Assembly: GCA_947471745.1 (NCBI GenBank)
Contig: CANJKZ010000396.1
Location: forward strand, 813,501 to 877,500
Direction of reading: 5' to 3'
Length of the DNA stretch: 64,000 nucleotides
DNA from: Closterium sp. Naga37s-1
Lineage: Eukaryota > Streptophyta > Zygnematophyceae > Desmidiales > Closteriaceae
The position numbers and the translations under genes were made by a program. The notes below the pieces were generated by a model. That model saw only the letters and a program-made list of their open reading frames with translations, was not told where the DNA came from and did no database searches. Numbering within the stretch: position 1 is the stretch's first letter; each line of letters starts with the position of its first letter. Below are positions 13,059 to 25,382 of this stretch, piece after piece.

Positions 13059-13348
13059 TGTCAAAACTTAGGCTTAGAAGCGATGCATTAGTAATGAGCT
13101 TGAAGCTCTTTAAGTACATCCAAGAAGGGTAAGGAATAGTTGGGGAAGGAAATCAGAGGCAATCCCTAGGGATTGGGGGTAATCCCAAGGCAATCTCCAA
13201 TTGGTGGGTTGGAGATTGCTTGGAGATTACATTTGGGTTTGGTTGGGATGTAGGTGTACACCCAACCAAACACAATGTGCAAACTACACTACTCTAGGAT
13301 ATAGAAAATACAAAGTACAAAGTGTGAGATTGAAGGCTAACACTAACA
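13059..13348 (-). repeat. 5' LTR of the young Copia
   Basis: Abuts primer site 13047-13058; followed by GGTAG. Confidence 0.95.
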
Positions 13349-13353
13349 GGTAG

Positions 13354-14455
13354 GTATGAGTGGGGCAGCGTAGACTCAAAGTCGGCGCGGAAGAGGTCGT
13401 CGAGCTGGCGGAAGATGTGCGCAATGGTGTGAGCGGTGCGCCCGCAGACGGTGCCGCATGGTGGACCAGACTGAATCTCTCACTGGCAGGGCCCGGGGGA
13501 GAGGCCACGCGACGCCCGGCAGTTAGATCCGCCATCTCGGCCATCGCTCCCCAGGCCAGCAGGTCCCCACTATCGTTGGGAGACCTACAGTTGGAGCTGC
13601 TGCTGCGGAGTCATCGTCGCACCTGCGTTGGCACTGCCACCACTAGGGCCACCAAATGCAGAGCTAGTACCCTCAAATGCATGTGTACCCCCCAACACAC
13701 TAGCACCTCCACCTCCTCCATGACCATGACCACCCCTGCGCCCTCCCTACCCATCATAGGTGGAAGAAACAGCTGGGACCTCCCCCGTAGCCGTGGGCTC
13801 AACAACAACAACAAAGGCAGTTGGGGTAGTAAAATGAAGGGAGAGCGCACCCCTCAAAGATGTTGGGCACTACCGCACCAGTGGTGGAGGCGATAGTCCG
13901 AAGGTGGGTCTTGATTTCACTGAAAAGAGTCTGTAAGAGATCGATAGTTAGGCACATGGGGTGCATGGTGAGGAGGGCATCGCGGGCAGGCACAACGCGG
14001 TCAGAGAGACACGTCACTAGGAATGGCAGGGTGGCATACATAGGGGTGGCGTGCTCAGCAAGGTTGTCAGCAGTGCAGGCATCGTGGAAGCTAGCGTCAA
14101 GAGAGCGCACGAAGTTAGTGAGGTCAACGACAGTGGAGAAAGCAGGGAAACTATGGAAGACAAAGGGCATGAGGAGGCGCCCAAGAGTAGCAGAGGAGGG
14201 GGTGGAGTAATGGGCAACAAAAGCATAAAAATACGTCTTCTTCGTCTCAACATGCGTAAGTGCACTCACTCGGCCGACGGCAGGATGCGACTATGAATAA
14301 GGCGCGCAGCATCGTCACGTGACTCCCAAACTGTGTAGTCAAGTCAAGCCATGCGGTAAGCCTCCCGCTCCTCCAGCGTGGGCTCAGTAGCAAGAGTAGC
14401 ATGATGCTCGAGGGCAGGTAGCTCACCCGACAAGGTATCATCATGGCACTAGATC
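13354..14455 (-). pseudogene. Old Copia element, gag part
   Basis: Minus-strand frame around 13799-14269 matches the Gag core of the other Copia elements here (VAHYSTPSSATLGRLLMPF versus VVARYSSPASAALGRLLLPY at 26,8xx), including the block MYATLPFLVTCLSD where the younger elements have MYITLYxxVTRLPD. More gag follows at 13354-13544 in another frame. This is the upstream half of the pseudogene at 4495-7513, separated by the insertion at 7514-13348. No 5' LTR could be recognised to the right. Confidence 0.75.
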
Positions 14456-14674
14456 CACGGTGGAGCTTGACGCTGAGCAGCCATGCGTAAAAATTTATTG
14501 GTCGGCTCGAGTACAAACTCGAAGATATGGAGAACCTGGGCGGCTCGAAGTTGTACCGCCCTACAATGTATCCGAAGAGAACACCAAGAGGATGAGGAAG
14601 TGCTGTGAGTGGCTGGGGCAACTCAACAATTGTTCCAGTCTTGTCTCTTTGATATGTGCATTTGTTATTGTTTT

Positions 14675-14860
14675 GCGACATGTTTTGTTTAACCCATCAA
14701 TACCCTCCCCCCACGTACTCACGTTCGAGACATGTTAAAATTAACGTTACACACATATATGTGTGTATACATTGCGCTTGCTACTATTTGGGGGCATGTT
14801 TTATTTAACCCACCAAGACCCCCCCCCCCCCCCCGACACGTACCCACGTTTCCATAAGGT
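14675..14860. repeat. Short tandem duplication with C16 tract
   Basis: The block around 14675-14735 (CATGTTTT-TTTAACCCA, then ACGT-CACGTT) recurs at about 14793-14855. The second copy carries a run of 16 C at 14819-14834 where the first has six. Confidence 0.6.
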
Positions 14861-14907
14861 GTTGCTCCAAAACGCGCAAGAGGGACCTCCATCTGTTTCT
14901 GCATACG

Positions 14908-15219
14908 ATGAACCTTAACCATGCGAACCTGAGCTTCTTCAAATCGCTCACCCTCATGTTCCGCACCTGTAACTACGCTGGTGCCGAACCCTTCGTGGTA
15001 CAGCTGTGGCAAGCAGTAGTCGCGCTCCCTCTCAGCACCGTGGAGTGCGAGCGCGGATTCAATCGTCAGAACCGCATGAAGACATGGGGCAAGACAAGCA
15101 TCGGCGATGCACGACTAGGCGATCTCATGACAGCTGTTCTTCTTCCAACCGACGATGTGAACTGGGCTGATATGGTAACCCTGTTCCAGGCTATCAAGAA
15201 GCGAAGCCCAGCCAAATAA
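14908..15219 (+). pseudogene. hAT-type transposase C-terminal dimerisation fragment
   Basis: The frame contains LPLSTVECERGFNRQNRMKT followed by a hydrophobic stretch (GDLMTAVLLP). This matches the hAT C-terminal dimerisation region (consensus LPxSTxxCERxFSxxNxIKT, then LxxLM), also found in domesticated hAT genes and in large ZNF-like transposase derivatives. Only about 100 residues are present, with no zinc BED domain or catalytic core upstream; the preceding 500 bases on the plus strand are broken. It ends normally at a TAA. Most likely a relic; a short expressed domain cannot be excluded. Confidence 0.7.
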
Positions 15220-16765
15220 ATTCCTCTATTAGCATGTGCTCGATCTCTAGTTAGTTAATTGCTGTAATACCAGACGTTTGAGCCAACGAACGCTATCCGA
15301 ACATCCCCCTTACAAGCCCATTCTAGACTCCAACATTCAAACCTGTTTCACAATTCGATCCAGACGATACAATTTCTTGAAGCCCACAACTACACCAGCA
15401 TAGCGCGCTGATCTTCGGATGCCGAGTTACCACCACTGGACCCGTCGCAAGACACCATCCACCGCGGCAACGACAGAGACGACGATATTGTCGAAGTTAC
15501 CAGCATGTACGACCTATATCGTCTCGCTTACTTCACCACCAATGCTGTCACATGCCGACTAGACCTCTCCTACGTTGCAAGCCAAAACGCACATAACTTG
15601 CGCCAACCTGAAGGGGATTATATACTAGACCTACGCCGGACACTCCGAAACTTTATCTCTACTCCTAACTACAGACTCATCTACACCAGTAGATTTGTAG
15701 GAATGACATTGATAAAAAAATACCATACTGTTTTTTGTTAACCCTTGCAAGTACTCTTACGATAAAAAAATAATCTAAAATTTATCAAGAAGTCTGCCTC
15801 ATACACATACTCTTTTCAAACATACCCCAACCTGGTCGTGTGCACGACTCATAACTCGATTTGTTGTACTTGGTTTTTGCTGGCGAGTTTGTTATTTTAT
15901 GGTTTCAATCGTCCAAAAACTAAGTCCTTCTCAATGTGATAATAATTATGACTATTCAAGGTTTGGGGTTATTATATTTACCAGCAGAATTTTTAACAAC
16001 CTTATTCTACCCTTGGAAATAGTTGTGGCAACGTAAAAGTTTCAGTTCTTGGCGGAGATCATTCTGGGAAAAGGTACTGTATGTGAGTCAACGTCGAGAA
16101 GCTTCTTCTCTGCTTCCAGGTTTTCGTCGCAGGGCCAAACTGGCGTTGACTGGGATGGGGCACTCCAGCTCGACATCCACCTGTTTCCAAGTCTGGCATG
16201 GGAGGCGGTTCGTTAGTCAAGAGCTGGATGTTGGCAGTGCGGATTTTATGCCACCTGGCATATCCACCCTTGCGATTTCTACTGTAGCAGCTGTTGGATT
16301 GGATCTGGTTTATGCCTGGCAAGCCAGGGTTTATGGACTCGAAATTCAACCGCCCAGCAGAGAACTTCAATGATGTAGAACACCTTTCCACCAAATAATG
16401 TAGAGAACGTGTGCTTGGATTTTGCGGGCTGGTTCTTGCAACCGAACCCCAGGTAGGTGGCGGGCAAATGCAGTACAGTAGAACGATACACAACGGTTTA
16501 TGAAAGAAACAATGCTAACGCGTACGGTTTATTGCGGTAAATTGTGCTTATATGCTATGTTCTGGGACCGTTTTGGACGCGTTGATGTCAGCATAAGCGG
16601 CATGTCAATACAGCGAATGTCAGTGTGGCGCGAAACAGGGTGTAAATCCTTCTGTTTTGACGCACGTGTTAGTTCACCCTGTATACACTAACTCACCATG
16701 TATGGACATACTAGACATGCCTATAATCTTTGATATGCATAAAGAACTCTGAACAGTTTCGAACA
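15220..16765. other. No gene recognised
   Basis: Short open frames on both strands lack domains. The longest, 16059-16493 minus (144 codons), has ordinary composition but no motif I recognise. Confidence 0.5.
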
Positions 16766-17080
16766 ATATTCTCAGTATTTCTGGAGCACACAAACCTTGT
16801 ACATTATTACGAACATCTGTAGGCTGGTGGCAATTTTGTTTTGCTATTGAGCGAGTCAAGTACTCGTAAACAAGAATTTACGCGTGTAGTTGGAATCGCT
16901 GCTCCTCCTGCAGCATCTCCGGTGTTCTTCCATTCTTCCCCAGCTGCTCCAGCAGCTCTTGCAGCGCCTGTTGGCGCTGCTTACATGCCTAGTGGTAGTG
17001 TCTGTATATTTTGTGCACACTAACCTTGTATATTATTATGAATATTTGTAAGCTGGTCACAGATTGTTGCTATTTGACAA
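16766..17080 (-). repeat. Remnant of an extra 3'-end copy of the giant gene
   Basis: About 90 bases (16895-16985) match the penultimate coding part of gene A (17391-17480) and lie between two copies of the downstream flank (16786-16840 and 17017-17080, both with CCTTGTA-ATTATTA). The same flank follows copies B and C. It indicates at least one further 3'-end duplication, mostly deleted. Confidence 0.75.
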
Positions 17081-17203
17081 GAATCCCTTCTACACAAGAA
17101 TCCCTTCTACACAAGAATCCACACGTTTTTATAAATGACCGTTGCCTTGTTCCATCCTAGGCATTAGATTCTTTCTTCACTGGTTGGTCTTACGGCTGGT
17201 ATT

Positions 17204-18369
17204 TTAGGTATCACGGCTGAGATCCACGCCCCAAAGCAGCACCGATGTAGAGTGAGACTCGCTAAAGTCCGACAACCTGTAGTCTTGGAGTGGAGAACGC
17301 CCTTCCTTGGCTGTGTCACCCACCCCTGCTTCTGCGTTTCGTCCCACAGCTACTGCTGCTGAATCTGCTGCTGCTCTTGCAAGTGCCCCTGGACCTCCTG
17401 CAGCGGCTCCTGTGTTCTTCCATTCTTCTCCTGCTGCTCCTGCAGCACTTGCTGCGCCTGCTGGCGCTGCTTCTGTGCCCGCGTTTTTGCTTCTGGCGCC
17501 AGCAACAGAAGCCTCTGACATAACGCCCCCTAAAGAACGAACCCCCAAATGGTTTCCTTCTTTCAGACTCACTGGTACCGCATCTGTCCCCATTATAAGC
17601 ACATCCCGTACTGGTTCTTGCTTTACATTGAAATTAGAAGGGCGATGAGGGGTGAAAGGGGGCCAATGGACTGGTGTGAAAATATGTGAAGGGGAACTGT
17701 GACGAAGAGGAGGAGGATGAGGAAGAGAAGGAGGAAGAGTTGGTGGGGGCTGGAAATGCGGAGGCTCTAGCAAAGGAGAGCTTGTGCTATTGGCTGCAAG
17801 GATGTTGGGAGCAGGTGGGATGTCAGACAGAGGAGGGACGTCAGAGGGAGGAGGCACAAGGGAGCCAGGAGGCATGGTGGAAGGGGGAGACATGGCGGAA
17901 GTGGGAGGCATGGTGGAAGGGGGTAGCACGTTCGGGTGAGGAGTGTTGGAAGGGGGAGAACTGGAGGGGGGAGGGGGAATGGCGGAGGAGCGAGGCGGGC
18001 TGACGAGGGAGATGCGCTGGAAAGAGCTCAAGTCAGGCGAGAACGACGGCTGGTACCGGAAGCCCTTTTCACACTCACTTTCAGGAGAACGTGACGGCTG
18101 GTGCTGCTGGTAATAATTCCCACTCTTAGGGGAAAAAGAAAGTTGTTGCTGCCAGTGGTGACTCTTAGCACTCTCAGGGGACAAGAGCGCCACTGGGTTC
18201 CACTGACCTCTCCCGCTCTCAATGGTTGGGGGCGACATCGGCTTCTGCTGCTGCTGCTGCTGCTGCTGGAAATTTCCAATGCCCCGTGGGCTTTCCCCTG
18301 AACCCCCCTGCTCCTGCTGCATTTCTGCACCCGCACGAGTGCCAGCACTGCTAGGGCCTGTCAATTGAA

Positions 18370-18405
<36 letters not shown>

Positions 18406-19708
18406 GACGAAGCAAGGAGGGCAGTGGCGCTTGTGCCTGGTGCTGCTGGATCAGTCCACTCTCTCTTAGCCCTGCTGCTGCCTCCTCCTGCTCCTGTTTC
18501 CCTTCCGCTGCACCACCACCAGCAGGGTGTGCAGATGGAATTAAGGGGGACAGCGGTGCAGGCGCCGGGTGCTGCTGGCTTGATCCACTCTCCCATAGCC
18601 CTGCCCCTGCCACCGCCCCCTCCTGCTTCACTGTGGCAGCACGAGCAGTGGGAACAAACCCTGTGGCACTCCCCCCCAAGGGAACCGCACCTAGCCGGTC
18701 GTCCGACATGCCTGCAACATCCCTGGGGCGTTTCCTGGGGGACGGCCCGGACGGGGCCGTGTGCCATCCGTGAGGGCTGCTGCCTGCGCCAGCAGCAGCG
18801 CCGGACTGCAAAGGCCCCCCATCTACAGCTCCACCTCCCAGGAATCCACTCCCCGAAGCTCCAATTCCCGAAGCTGCACTCCCCGAAGCTGCACCCGCCG
18901 AAGCTCCACCCTCAAGGGCTCTACCCTCAAGAACAGCATCCCGCCATTCAATGCTGTCACTCCCATTAGTGGCACTCCTGCCCCACATTAAGTTGATCGC
19001 CACTCTATCCCTTTGCACACCACCGCTGCCCACGCCTCCACTCCCCACACCTCCGCTCCCCACTCCACCACTCCCAACACCACCGCTTCCCACTCCACCG
19101 CTCCCCACACTACCGCTTCCCACATTAGCTCCCGTGCTCACTCGCCCAGAGCCACCTGCACCTACCACAGCAGCCATAGCAGAACGACCAGCCATGCCAA
19201 CACGAGCCTCCATAGCATGTGTACCAGCCACACCATCCCCACCATCCCCACCATCCACCCAATCCCCACCATCCCGACCATCCATGCCACCCACACCACC
19301 CATACCATCCATACCAGCATCACTCGTAGCAGCCGCAGCAGACACACCGGCACGGCCATCCCTACAGTCCCCTCCCCCCACACTTGCACCTCTCCTCAGG
19401 GCAGCTTCCTGTGACTCCTCGTGCATATGTGAGGGATCAACCAGACGATAACCCATAAGATAACCAATAGAAGGGCCCAGCTTATGCTGCTCTCCCGCAG
19501 ATGCATCATCTGAATCACCAATCATACCAGCACGGCCATAATTCTGGTCCTCTCCCCCCACACTCGCACTTCTCCTCAGGGCAGCTCGCTGTGACTCATT
19601 GGGCAACTGTGTGGGATCACCCAAAGGGTGTCCCATAGGACATCCCATAGCATGACCAATAGAAGGACCCATGTGATGCTGCTTCACATGCTGCTGAATT
19701 TGTTGTTC

Positions 19709-19749
<41 letters not shown>

Positions 19750-22700
19750 TGTGCTTCTCATGAGAGGCCTCACGGCCCTGGGAAATCTCCTGAGACTTCA
19801 CCTGCGCCAGAAGCGCCAGCAGAACAGCCTGGGAAATCTCCTGCCCCCGCAGCTGTAAGTCCGGAATGCTTCTTTGTGCCAAGTTATGATCAGGTTCAGA
19901 AGGCATCTGGGTTGGAACGTGCCGTTCCGAACCTGCAGTGTGTGAAGGTTCGGAAGAAAGGGACGGACGAGATGCGTTTAGATCTAGTAGAGATCGCAGG
20001 AGGTCAAAGCGAAGGGCCGTGTGGGGGGAATGTGTGGAAGGAGAAGATATGGAAGGGATTTGGCGCTCAGTAGCAGCAGCTGCTAATAGCTGTTTGTATT
20101 GCTGAATAGCAGCAGCTGTGATTTGTGATGTCTCGGATCCTGCTGCTGGCTGTTGGAGGCGCCGGGCGGCAGCAGTTGTCTGGTGTGACGCCAAAGAGAG
20201 GAGATGGGCGGCAAGGATGGTGGAGGGTGTGACAGAAGGAAGCCTGGGGATGAGCGATTCGGCATCCAGCAGTGATAACGTGAGTGTGTTAAGAGCGTTG
20301 AGCGATGATACAGGTGGTTGAGTGGTGAGACTTGGAGGAGAAGCAGCACTTGCAGAGCTCGTTTGGTCTTCTTCCCTGCCAGCTGCAATCCCAGTGCTGG
20401 GGGCAGGTAGGCGGGCAGAGTCGCATTCTCGCTTTATATTCACATTTGCTCCTGCTCCTGAGTGTTCTCTTGCTGAGAGTTGGTGCCAGAAGGAATCACT
20501 GCCTCTGGAGTCACTCCTACCTACCGCCTGCCTCTCCTCTCCCAATCCTTCCCACCCTCTCCCAAACCTCGCCCCTTCTAACCCTCTCCACACCTTTCCG
20601 AACCCCTCCCCTCTCACTTCTCCCATGCCCCCCCCTGCCTGCTCGCCTACCCTTCTAGCAGCCGCCGCCGCAGCAGCTGTAGCAGCTGCAAATGCTGCTA
20701 TTGAGAGTGCTGATGCTTCCCCTCCCCCTCCCCCTCCCCTTCCCCCTCCTCCTCTCCCTCTCCCTCCCCCTCCCCCTCCCTCCTCCCTTCCGCCTCCACC
20801 CACCCCTCCTCCTCCTCTTCCTCCTCTCCCTGCTGCCAGTGCAGCCACCGCCGCCAGTGCTGCAGCAGCCGCAACTGCTGCTGTCGAATTCACCTGACCA
20901 GGCGCAAAGGACCCCTCTCCTCGCAGCGTCTCACTACGCCTTCTCTCACCAGCACCACCAGCACCAGCAACACCAGCACCAGCAACACCAGCACCAGCAG
21001 CAGCAGCACCAGCAGCAGCACCAGCACCAGCAGCAGCAGCACCAGCAGCAGCCGAGCCAAGCACTACTGCAGCTGAAGGCACCTGAGCAGGCCCCAAGGT
21101 CCCCTCTCCTCTCAGCTTCTTACTACACCGCCCCTCACCACCAGCAGCAGATGAGCCAAGCACAGCAGCTTCAGTACCAGCACGAGAGGCTTGATGTGCC
21201 AGAGCAGCAGCTTCAATAGTGCTGGTAGTTGCTGCAGTGACTGACCCGGCAGCAGCGTGGGTCGTTCTAGCAGTTTCGGAACAGTCTGGAGCGCCAAAGG
21301 CACGAGCGGTAGGAGCAGAGACAGAGAGTATTGCTGAACGCGCAGCAATGGCAGACCGTGCAGCAACGGCAGAGTGTGCAGCAGCGTCAGCGGCATGGGC
21401 AGTATGTGCAGCATTCGCTGCCAGCACAGCAGATTCAGTGGCCTGAGAGCATCGCCACTTGTCGCGCCGGTGTTGGTCGAGAGTAGCGGCGGTGGGGAAG
21501 CTCTGCTTGCATAGCGCACAGTAGTGAGGGCCCTGGCCGTCAGACCGCAACCACTTAGCTAAAAGCCGGCTCATTCCAGGGGTCAGGGATGGGGACTGGG
21601 AGGAGGAGGGAGTGGAGGAGGAGGGGGCGGAAGAGGAGGAAGGAAGGGGAGGTGGGAGAGCAGGAGGGAGAGATGAGAGAGGTGCGGATGCGGAGGAGGG
21701 GGGTGCGGAGGAGGAGGGGGAGAGGACGAGGGGGGCGGACGGGGAAGGCGAAAGGGGGAGGGAGGTGGTGGTGGTGATGGTGGCAGCAGGGGTTGCAGCA
21801 GTGGTGGCAGCACTTCTGGCATCACGTTTCACAGAACTTCTAGCTACAGGTCCGCTGACAAATGTTGCGCTGGTCTTCTTTCTCGCAGGGGCAGCAGGAA
21901 AACGGACAGCAGCACAAGACGAGCCACCTGAGAGTCGTCCCGAGCCCGAAAAATCAGGCGCTGCCATGTGTCGCGTGCGCTTCGGTGGTGACATCATCGC
22001 CACGTCATCACCACCACTGAGACTCTTACCACTGTGCGTAGCCGCTTCCCTTGATTTTGGATTCACCTCCAAATACCGAGCCTTAGAGGGCTCAAGACCC
22101 CGAACTTTAGCCGACCCAAGACCCCGAACTTTAGCCGACCCAAGACCCCGAACTTTAGCCGACCCAAGACCCCGAACTTTAGCCGACCCAAGACCCCGAA
22201 CTTTAGCCGACCCAAGACCCCCAACCTGAGTCGATTCAAGCCCCGGAACCTGAGCCGACTCAAGCCCAAGTACAAGAGTAGATATAGGACCCTTAGGCCG
22301 AGTCATTTCAAATTCCCCAGCCTGCTCTGCATGGTGAGAGCGTGCAAAGGGATGGCGGTAACCAGACTGCAAGGGATCATGTATTGGGGACCTCCCTGCC
22401 TCTTGCATCACCACTGTTGTGTTCTTCGCAGCACCGGCACCTGCAGCAGCACCAGCAGCAGCAGCACCACCACCAGCTCCTGCAGAAGCCGCAGCGGACG
22501 CTGAAGCAGCAGAAGCAGAAACCGAAACACCCCTGCCACCACTGTCACTGGTAGCAACGGATCCAGCAGCCGCAGCTGCGCCTGCTGGGACGGCGAATTT
22601 TGACCTCATGCTGCTCGCCGCTTGGGGTTCTGTTGTTCCCGCTCCGGGATTAAACAAAGAATTCCCGCCAATGCCCGTGCTTGGCAGCGAGGTACTATGT

Positions 22701-22877
22701 GCTGGGATGTTATGGAAAGCAGGGCCTGCATTGGTGCTTTCAAAGCCTCCATGAATTGCGCTGACTGATGAGGGTGGCTTGGGTAACGAAATAGCTCCAT
22801 AGAGCTGTCTGGAAAAAACCGAAGCACCAGCAGCAGTGACCGAAGCAGTGGCATTAGGGGAAGCAGCAGCACGTGGA

Positions 22878-22908
<31 letters not shown>

Positions 22909-23353
22909 CAGAAGCGAGCCCAGAAGCATATTTCCCCATGAATTCAGCACCAGCATGGCTCCTAGCTGCAGCATATGCAACCATGGAAGCTTCCTCATGC
23001 GACTTCCACTCTCCACGGCGCAAAGGCTCCTTGGACGGGCCACCAGAGAGCACCATTACGTCATTTTCGAGGCCTGAAGAGGTAGTATGTTTTGCTCCCC
23101 ATGATCCTGCTGCTGCTGTTGCTGCTGCTGCTGCTCCTGCCGCTGCTTCTTGATCCTGATCCTCAGGTCCATTTCTTCCTTCATCCTGACCACCGATTTC
23201 AAGATTTAGGTCCAGAAGGGGTAGATATTGCCTTATCAACGGCCCTGATTGCCCATTGTCTTCCTCCTGCTCCTCCTCTCCCCCTTCCCCCTCTTTCTCC
23301 TTTCCAGACGAGCCCAACTCGGGGTATAGGACCCTTGAACCATCTCGTGACAT
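17204..23353 (-). CDS. Giant low-complexity EAR-motif/zinc-finger protein, copy A
   Basis: 2,049-residue protein, probably a nuclear transcriptional regulator (inference). The start at 23353 (MSRDGSRVLY) is chosen over an upstream ATG at 23455 because copy C is conserved from the same Met. Visible parts: LDLNLE (47-52), an EAR-type LxLxL repressor motif; five GLGSAKVR octapeptides (about 361-427); one zinc-finger-like motif CX2CX12HX6C (Cys612, Cys615, His628, Cys635) in a well-conserved block preceded by LLAKWLRSDGQGPHY; Ala-, Gly-, Ser/Pro-rich tracts; Gln run near 1203-1218; FNVKQEP, a SUMO-type site, near the C-terminus; and LLWGVDLSRDT at the end, resembling the plant R/KLFGV repressor motif. 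No frame break in 6.15 kb of repeat-rich DNA argues for selection. No intron is needed. I know of no named family with this architecture. Confidence 0.75.
19697..19745 (-). repeat. CAG/CAA glutamine repeat in gene A
   Basis: CTG/TTG codon complement encoding about 13 consecutive Gln followed by EQQIQQ. The homologous tract in copy C has expanded to over 50 codons. Confidence 0.85.
22073..22245 (-). repeat. 24-bp minisatellite coding GLGSAKVR (x5)
   Basis: Five nearly identical 24-bp units within gene A, with diverged units (GLESAQVP, GLESTQVG) before them. Copy C has a related, more degenerate series ([16 protein letters not shown]). Confidence 0.85.
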
Positions 23354-25382
23354 GACGAGCTTTAACCAGAAACAGTTTGCTAGGTACGACTGAGCTAGTT
23401 GTTTAATATCTGCATAATAGTTCCACAAAGTGGAGAGTCCTCGCATCCGTCGCACATTCTAATCCCTCTGTCATTCAAGACATCCTTAATCTGGATTAGA
23501 AAGCTAAGGGAGAAAAAAAAATGCAACCACAAAAAAAGAAAAAAAAAAACACTAGGAAAAGAGGGGGGGAAAGGCTTCAAATCTGAAAGCTTGAGCTAAT
23601 TTATGAGACCAAATGCAGAATAATTATCTTTCGTGCCATCAGATAGGCCTTGTCTGAAAAAGGAACACCGTTTACTTTCACAACTAAGGCAAACCTTCGA
23701 GCTCACACATTCATCGCAGATCAATCTGAAACGAAGTACTACGATGAGGTGCGACCGTGCGAGAAGGCCACCCACTCGCTCTAATATCAGCATACAAAGC
23801 AAAACAAAAGGATATAACAACGAACGTATGGTCCAGCGTCTGCACAACACGACGAAACAGTGTGCGGTTGCTTTTTGTGTAGAACTATTCCGTCTCGCCG
23901 AATAGCTCCGAACTACAGAAATGATCGTTCATTAATGTCAGAAGCTCCTAGTAGCTTCTTCTTTGTCCACTACTCGTTGGAAATAGACATTCACAGCACG
24001 CTGTGTTGACAGACAAGCCTCGTGTTGCAGGATTTGAGCAGACTCTGGTCTGGATTTGAGAAACCTGCTGGAAGCGACACTATATCCAGCTAGTCACGTG
24101 GGGATCCAGCTAAAAAAACTTACGAAAACAACAATACACTGTATGTATACACTATACAACAATTCTCGTGTTGCGGACTCCAGTGCGGCGGATTATGTCA
24201 CACACCGCATTTTGACACACCACTGTAGCTCCGGTGAGCTTGCTGCCAGCTCAGGTTCATTTGAGTCAACCCAAAAAACAAAGGGGGCGCCCCATCAGCA
24301 CCAAAACCGCCCGCTGTGTCAGGTTGGGGCTCAATATTGGTACATACAAAACCCCTAAGATGGCCATCCTGACGGAACTAAAGATGGACTGCACCTGCTG
24401 GCACCTCTGGGATTGCAGCATAGAGAACATCACCAATAGGTGTACGACATCTCGCAGTCAGAACTGGATGCTAGGTTGGATCATCGGCAGCGATCGTCTG
24501 GATTTTATCCATGCTGTCGGGGAATCGACGACCTCAAGCGAACGGCGAACCTGACACCTCAGGAGACGAAATTGAGGATCGATCGGACGGCGACAGTGAG
24601 GTCCTTGAGAAAGGGGAGCTGGCATTGGCTGGGGCGGTGATGAACTCTGCCTCGCGATGGAGGGGTCGGTTCGGTTGTTCTGGGAGGGAATCAGGCCAGG
24701 AAACACTTCAAGGCGCTGCCAGCCATATGACCATTGCCCCGAGCAAGGGTCGTTCTCATTACACAGGATGCTCAACGGTTGCACGCAAATTTGGTCTGCT
24801 CAATCCAGACAGCCTGCCCAATTACAATTGGTACTAGCCAGTTGCACGCACGATACAAGCCCCTATTTTGATCGCAGCCGTTGAACATACAGCTTATCAC
24901 GCTGGCATCCGTCGGTTCGTGAGATATTTTGAAGAAGCTGGTTACATTTCTTCACCTGCCCACTACAGTCCCGATTTTGCCCGCGGCGAACGTTGGCGAG
25001 CAGACGAAATTGTTGTTGCTCACTAAACACCCCAATGACGAGAAAAGTTGTGGGTATCTAACGGACATCTTGTGTACCTGGCGGTGCAGTTGTACTGTAG
25101 ACCAGACCTTTCTGTAATCCCTGGAAAGATTCTCGTGGTGAGGAAGATACACCGTATTCGCGATAATTGCAAACCCCTACCCTCTCTTTCGAAATGCCCT
25201 ATACCGATTCTGGCTCGATACGACGGACACCCTGAAATTCAGGGACTATCAATCGACTGTGAAGATGCAGTCTCATGAAACTGCACCATGTGTTCCGAGT
25301 GTGGATGTGGGTTGGGGGGGGAGGGGGGGGGGGAGGGAGGTTGCGCTGAAATTTTCTCTGCATTACACTATTCGCGACAGTG
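23354..25382 (-). promoter_or_regulatory. 5' flank of gene A, co-duplicated with that of copy C
   Basis: No gene recognised. About 870 bases upstream of the start, 24100-24290 matches 54600-54790 upstream of copy C (GGATCCAGCTAAAAA, then GTAGCTCCGGTGAGCTTGCT and TTCATTTGAGTCAACCC). Weaker similarity continues to about 24660/55380 (GCATTGGCTGGGG). The spacing to the start codon is nearly equal (872 and 880), so the region was duplicated with the gene and may hold its promoter. A G-rich run lies at 25313-25338. Confidence 0.55.

Larger units (their letters stand above)
7514..13348 (-). mobile_element. Young full-length Copia element (5,835 bp)
   Basis: Two 290-bp LTRs (7514-7803, 13059-13348) differ at three positions and are bordered by the perfect 5-bp duplication GGTAG (7509-7513, 13349-13353). 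The primer site TGGTATCAGAGC lies at 13047-13058 and a C-rich tract (PPT complement) at 7803-7812. The element sits inside the older Copia, splitting gag from protease. About 99% LTR identity implies a recent insertion, yet the coding frame carries a nonsense codon, an integrase active-site change and an RNase H deletion. Confidence 0.95.
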
